NCBI RefSeq assembly: GCF_038446955.1
Contig: NZ_CP151803.1
Span: forward strand, 5,828,001-5,892,000
DNA from: Pedobacter sp. FW305-3-2-15-E-R2A2
GTDB taxonomy: Bacteria > Bacteroidota > Bacteroidia > Sphingobacteriales > Sphingobacteriaceae
Direction: 5' to 3'
Length of the DNA stretch: 64,000 nucleotides
The notes beneath the pieces were generated by a model. That model searched no databases, was not told where the DNA came from, and saw only the letters and a program-made list of their open reading frames with translations. This document shows, one piece after another, positions 61,724-64,000 of the stretch; position 1 is the stretch's first letter, and every line of letters begins with the position of its first letter. Both the position numbers and the translations under genes were made by a program.

Positions 61724-62554
61724 CTACCTGATTGGTTTCCCCGTTGTAGAGTTATAATATCTTTGTGCCTGTGGTAAAAGTCTTTGAATCTGCGCTATAC
61801 GTGTTGCATCTGCAGGGTGTGTACTCAAAAATTCAGGTGGTTTTTGAGATCCTTTACTGGCATTCGCCATGCGTTGCCAAAAAGTAACTGCTGTTGCAGG
61901 ATCATATCCGGCAATGGCCATAAAGGTAAGTCCTAAATTATCTGCTTCCAGCTCTTGCTTTCTCGAATTGGGCAACAATACAAAACCTTGCGCACCTAAT
62001 CCATAAGCCTGACTAATCATCTCCTGAGTACCGCTTGATTTACCGGCGGTAGCTACACCTATGATCCCACTGCCCGCTTGTGCCAAGGCAGCTTGCGAAG
62101 CGCGTTCTGAAGAGTGCTGTGCAATCGCATGGGCAATTTCGTGTCCCATTACAGTTGCCAATCCGGCATCGTCTTTTGCCACCGGCAAAAGTCCGGTATA
62201 AACCGCTACCTTACCACCCGGCATGCACCAGGCATTTACTTCTTTGCTATCGATCAGGTTAAATTCCCAGGCGAAGCCCTGAATCTGACTTGCATAACCA
62301 TTTGCATTCATGTATTTTGTGATTGCGGCCTGAATTTTCTGACCTACACGCTTTACCCTTTGGGCATCTGCATTATTAAGGACTTTAGTTCCCGGATCTC
62401 TCAGCATTTTGCTGTATTCCAGTGAGGCTGCACCCCTCATTTCACTTTCACTGATTAAACTCAGCCTGCTACGCCCGGTTAAAGGAACTGTGGAGCAGGA
62501 GGATATCGAAAACATCGCTGCCGCAGCAATGACCATTAAATTTAAAGCTTTCAT
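61724..62554 (-). CDS. M48-family metalloprotease lipoprotein
   Basis: 276 aa. Signal peptide with lipobox SISSCST. Zinc motif GHEIAHAIAQHS (HEIAH) and the third ligand Glu in ELEADNLGLTFMA, with DSKEVNAWCMPGGKVAVYTGLL upstream, as in the periplasmic BepA/LoiP-like M48 proteases that serve outer-membrane quality control. RRD-like C-terminus FLSTHPADATRIAQIQ. Separate from plsY by 12 nt, so probably co-transcribed. Confidence 0.92.
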   Translation of the reverse strand: MKALNLMVIAAAAMFSISSCSTVPLTGRSRLSLISESEMRGAASLEYSKMLRDPGTKVLNNADAQRVKRVGQKIQAAITKYMNANGYASQIQGFAWEFNLIDSKEVNAWCMPGGKVAVYTGLLPVAKDDAGLATVMGHEIAHAIAQHSSERASQAALAQAGSGIIGVATAGKSSGTQEMISQAYGLGAQGFVLLPNSRKQELEADNLGLTFMAIAGYDPATAVTFWQRMANASKGSQKPPEFLSTHPADATRIAQIQRLLPQAQRYYNSTTGKPIR

Positions 62555-62566
62555 GAATTTTTCGTT

Positions 62567-63214
62567 TTAGTTGTTTTTCTTCTTAAACAGATAAACTTTA
62601 GATTCTTTGCCTTTGAGGAGTCGCTCCAGATTTTTCTGGTGAGTTACCAGGATAAGGATACATACGCACATTCCGTATAAAACCTCCGATTTTACCGAAG
62701 AATGAAATAGGAATACTATGCTCAATGGGAAGGTAAAACCTGCACATATAGAGCCAAGGGAAACGTATTTAGTGGCCAATAGGACGACTACAAAGACAAG
62801 AACGCAAAGCATCGCTGCAGGAAAGTTAACTGCCAAAATCATTCCAAAAAGTGTAGCGACCCCCTTTCCGCCTCGAAATCCGGCGAATATAGGGAATAAA
62901 TGCCCCATCACAGCGGTAACTCCCAATGCAAGCTCGTAATTAATAAACTGAGAAGAGTTCTGAGGACCGGTAACGGATAGACCTATAAAGTAGGCAAGTT
63001 TGGTTGCAGTGTAACCTTTGGCAATATCTATGATCATTACGGCGAGGCCTGCACGTTTTCCAAGGACCCTGAAAGTGTTCGTTGCTCCTGCATTTCCACT
63101 TCCGTATTCCCTGACGTCGACACCATAAAATGCTTGTCCTAGCCATACCGCTGTCGGTATAGACCCAAATAGATATGCTAAAATTACTGCTGATATAGAA
63201 TAGACCGAAATCAT
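62567..63214 (-). CDS. plsY: Acyl-phosphate:glycerol-3-phosphate acyltransferase
   Basis: 215 aa, five membrane segments. First acyl transfer of phospholipid synthesis using acyl-phosphate. The three conserved cytosolic motifs are present: AYLFGSIPTAVWLGQ with GSGNAGATNTFRVLG, FAGFRGGKGVATLFG, and the later KNLERLLKGKESK end. Normal length and complete. Between nadC (upstream, 52 nt) and the M48 protease (12 nt). Confidence 0.94.
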   Translation of the reverse strand: MISVYSISAVILAYLFGSIPTAVWLGQAFYGVDVREYGSGNAGATNTFRVLGKRAGLAVMIIDIAKGYTATKLAYFIGLSVTGPQNSSQFINYELALGVTAVMGHLFPIFAGFRGGKGVATLFGMILAVNFPAAMLCVLVFVVVLLATKYVSLGSICAGFTFPLSIVFLFHSSVKSEVLYGMCVCILILVTHQKNLERLLKGKESKVYLFKKKNN

Positions 63215-63266
63215 TAACTACAATTATAGTAAAAAAACAGAATCAAATTCTGATGAATTATGGTTT

Positions 63267-64000
63267 TTAGCATGCCTTTAAGCTCATGTCTAAACTTTTG
63301 ACAGAATGGGTTAAAGCACCCATAGATATAAAATCTACTCCACATGCTGCATATTCGACTACATTTTCTTCAGTGATTCCACCGGAAGCTTCTGTCACAA
63401 ATCTGCCATCAATGAGGGCTACAGCTGCTTTCAAATCAGCGAAGCTAAAGTTATCGAGCATGATTCTGTCGACACCTCTGGTAGTTAAAACATCGTTTAG
63501 CTCTGAAAGGTTTCTCACTTCGATTTCTATCTGCAGCTCTTTTCCTTTATCTGCCAGGTATTGGTTTGCTGCCTCAATCGCATTAGAGATCCCACCGGCA
63601 TAATCTACGTGGTTATCTTTGATGAGGATCATATCATATAAACCAATGCGGTGGTTTACCCCACCACCAATACGAACGGCCCATTTCTCCAGGTATCTCA
63701 GACCCGGCGTAGTTTTACGTGTATCTAATAATTTAGTAGGGTAAGCAGTAAGCAGGCCAACGATGCGGTTTGTTTTTGTGGCAATCCCACTCATCCGCTG
63801 CATACAGTTTAAAACCAGACGCTCTGCTAATAAAATGGAATGTGTGCTTCCGGAAACCGTCAGTGCTATGTCGCCATATTTAACTTCCGAACCATCAGTG
63901 ATCATCACTTCTGTTACCAGTTTCGCATCTATATAATTGAAAATTTCCACCGCAAGCTCTACACCTGCAATGATCCCATCCTCTTTAATCAGCAACTTTG
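63267..64000 (-). CDS. nadC: Nicotinate-nucleotide pyrophosphorylase, carboxylating (5' end cut by window)
   Basis: The frame runs off the right edge (the last complete codons encode KLLIKEDG), so about 40 N-terminal residues are missing. NadC makes nicotinate mononucleotide from quinolinate and PRPP. Motifs: NCMQRMSGIATKT, LDTRKTTPGLRYLEKWAVRIGGG and NHRIGLYDMILIKDNH, EIEVRNLSEL, IMLDNFSF, EASGGITEENV and DFISMGALTHSV. All are intact. It is followed by plsY on the same strand. Confidence 0.94.
   Translation of the reverse strand, partial: KLLIKEDGIIAGVELAVEIFNYIDAKLVTEVMITDGSEVKYGDIALTVSGSTHSILLAERLVLNCMQRMSGIATKTNRIVGLLTAYPTKLLDTRKTTPGLRYLEKWAVRIGGGVNHRIGLYDMILIKDNHVDYAGGISNAIEAANQYLADKGKELQIEIEVRNLSELNDVLTTRGVDRIMLDNFSFADLKAAVALIDGRFVTEASGGITEENVVEYAACGVDFISMGALTHSVKSLDMSLKAC

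Overview
The window comes from a Bacteroidota chromosome and most resembles Sphingobacteriaceae (Pedobacter-like). The signs are SusC/SusD pairs, an ECF sigma/FecR pair, an STN-bearing SusC, long-form IspG, DUF4294, BshB1, Rsh and Fur proteins of Bacteroidota type, and a TTTG-N19-TAnnTTTG promoter ahead of lat. The sequence is moderately AT-rich, and the 38-51 kb stretch is visibly more so. No tRNA, rRNA or CRISPR array was seen.

Layout. 1-1.8 kb: an aldehyde dehydrogenase (cut by the window edge) and a DapA-family lyase, probably two steps of 4-hydroxyproline (or sugar-acid) catabolism to alpha-ketoglutarate. 2-11.3 kb: a nutrient-uptake locus transcribed leftward (ECF sigma, FecR anti-sigma, STN-SusC, SusD, terminator, then an AraC regulator and a secreted esterase). 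11.6-13.0 kb: an intact IS256-family element with 24-bp inverted ends and an 8-bp target duplication. 13-14.7 kb: a DUF4272 gene and two broken genes lying head to head. 14.7-24.1 kb: a seven-gene leftward operon for terpene synthesis, with prenyl diphosphate synthase, ispG, dxs, ispH, dxr and two tandem terpene synthases. A ferredoxin/flavodoxin-NADP reductase lies just upstream. 25.7-32.8 kb: an arylsulfotransferase-like lipoprotein and a second SusC/SusD pair led by a TsdA-like dihaem cytochrome. 33.5-37.8 kb: a penicillin-binding-type serine hydrolase, a PNGase-F-like protein and a PAP2 phosphatase.

38.5-50.8 kb is an accessory island. It holds five consecutive, mutually divergent proteins that each carry an R-x4/5-H motif of the HEPN type (the first looks like DUF4209). 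These are followed by two putative DNA-binding proteins, then a translationally coupled pair: a Panacea/DUF4065-type antitoxin and a large protein with three C-terminal membrane segments. The island also holds inverted repeats, gene remnants and small orphan ORFs. This is the best candidate in the window for an undescribed (defence or toxin-antitoxin-like) system.

50.9-64 kb returns to conserved chromosomal genes: lysine 6-aminotransferase, an acyl-CoA dehydrogenase, bacillithiol deacetylase bshB1, glutathione peroxidase, DUF4294, the (p)ppGpp enzyme Rsh, Fur, purA, pabB, an M48 lipoprotein protease, plsY and a partial nadC.

All family names rest on reading motifs by eye. No database search was run.
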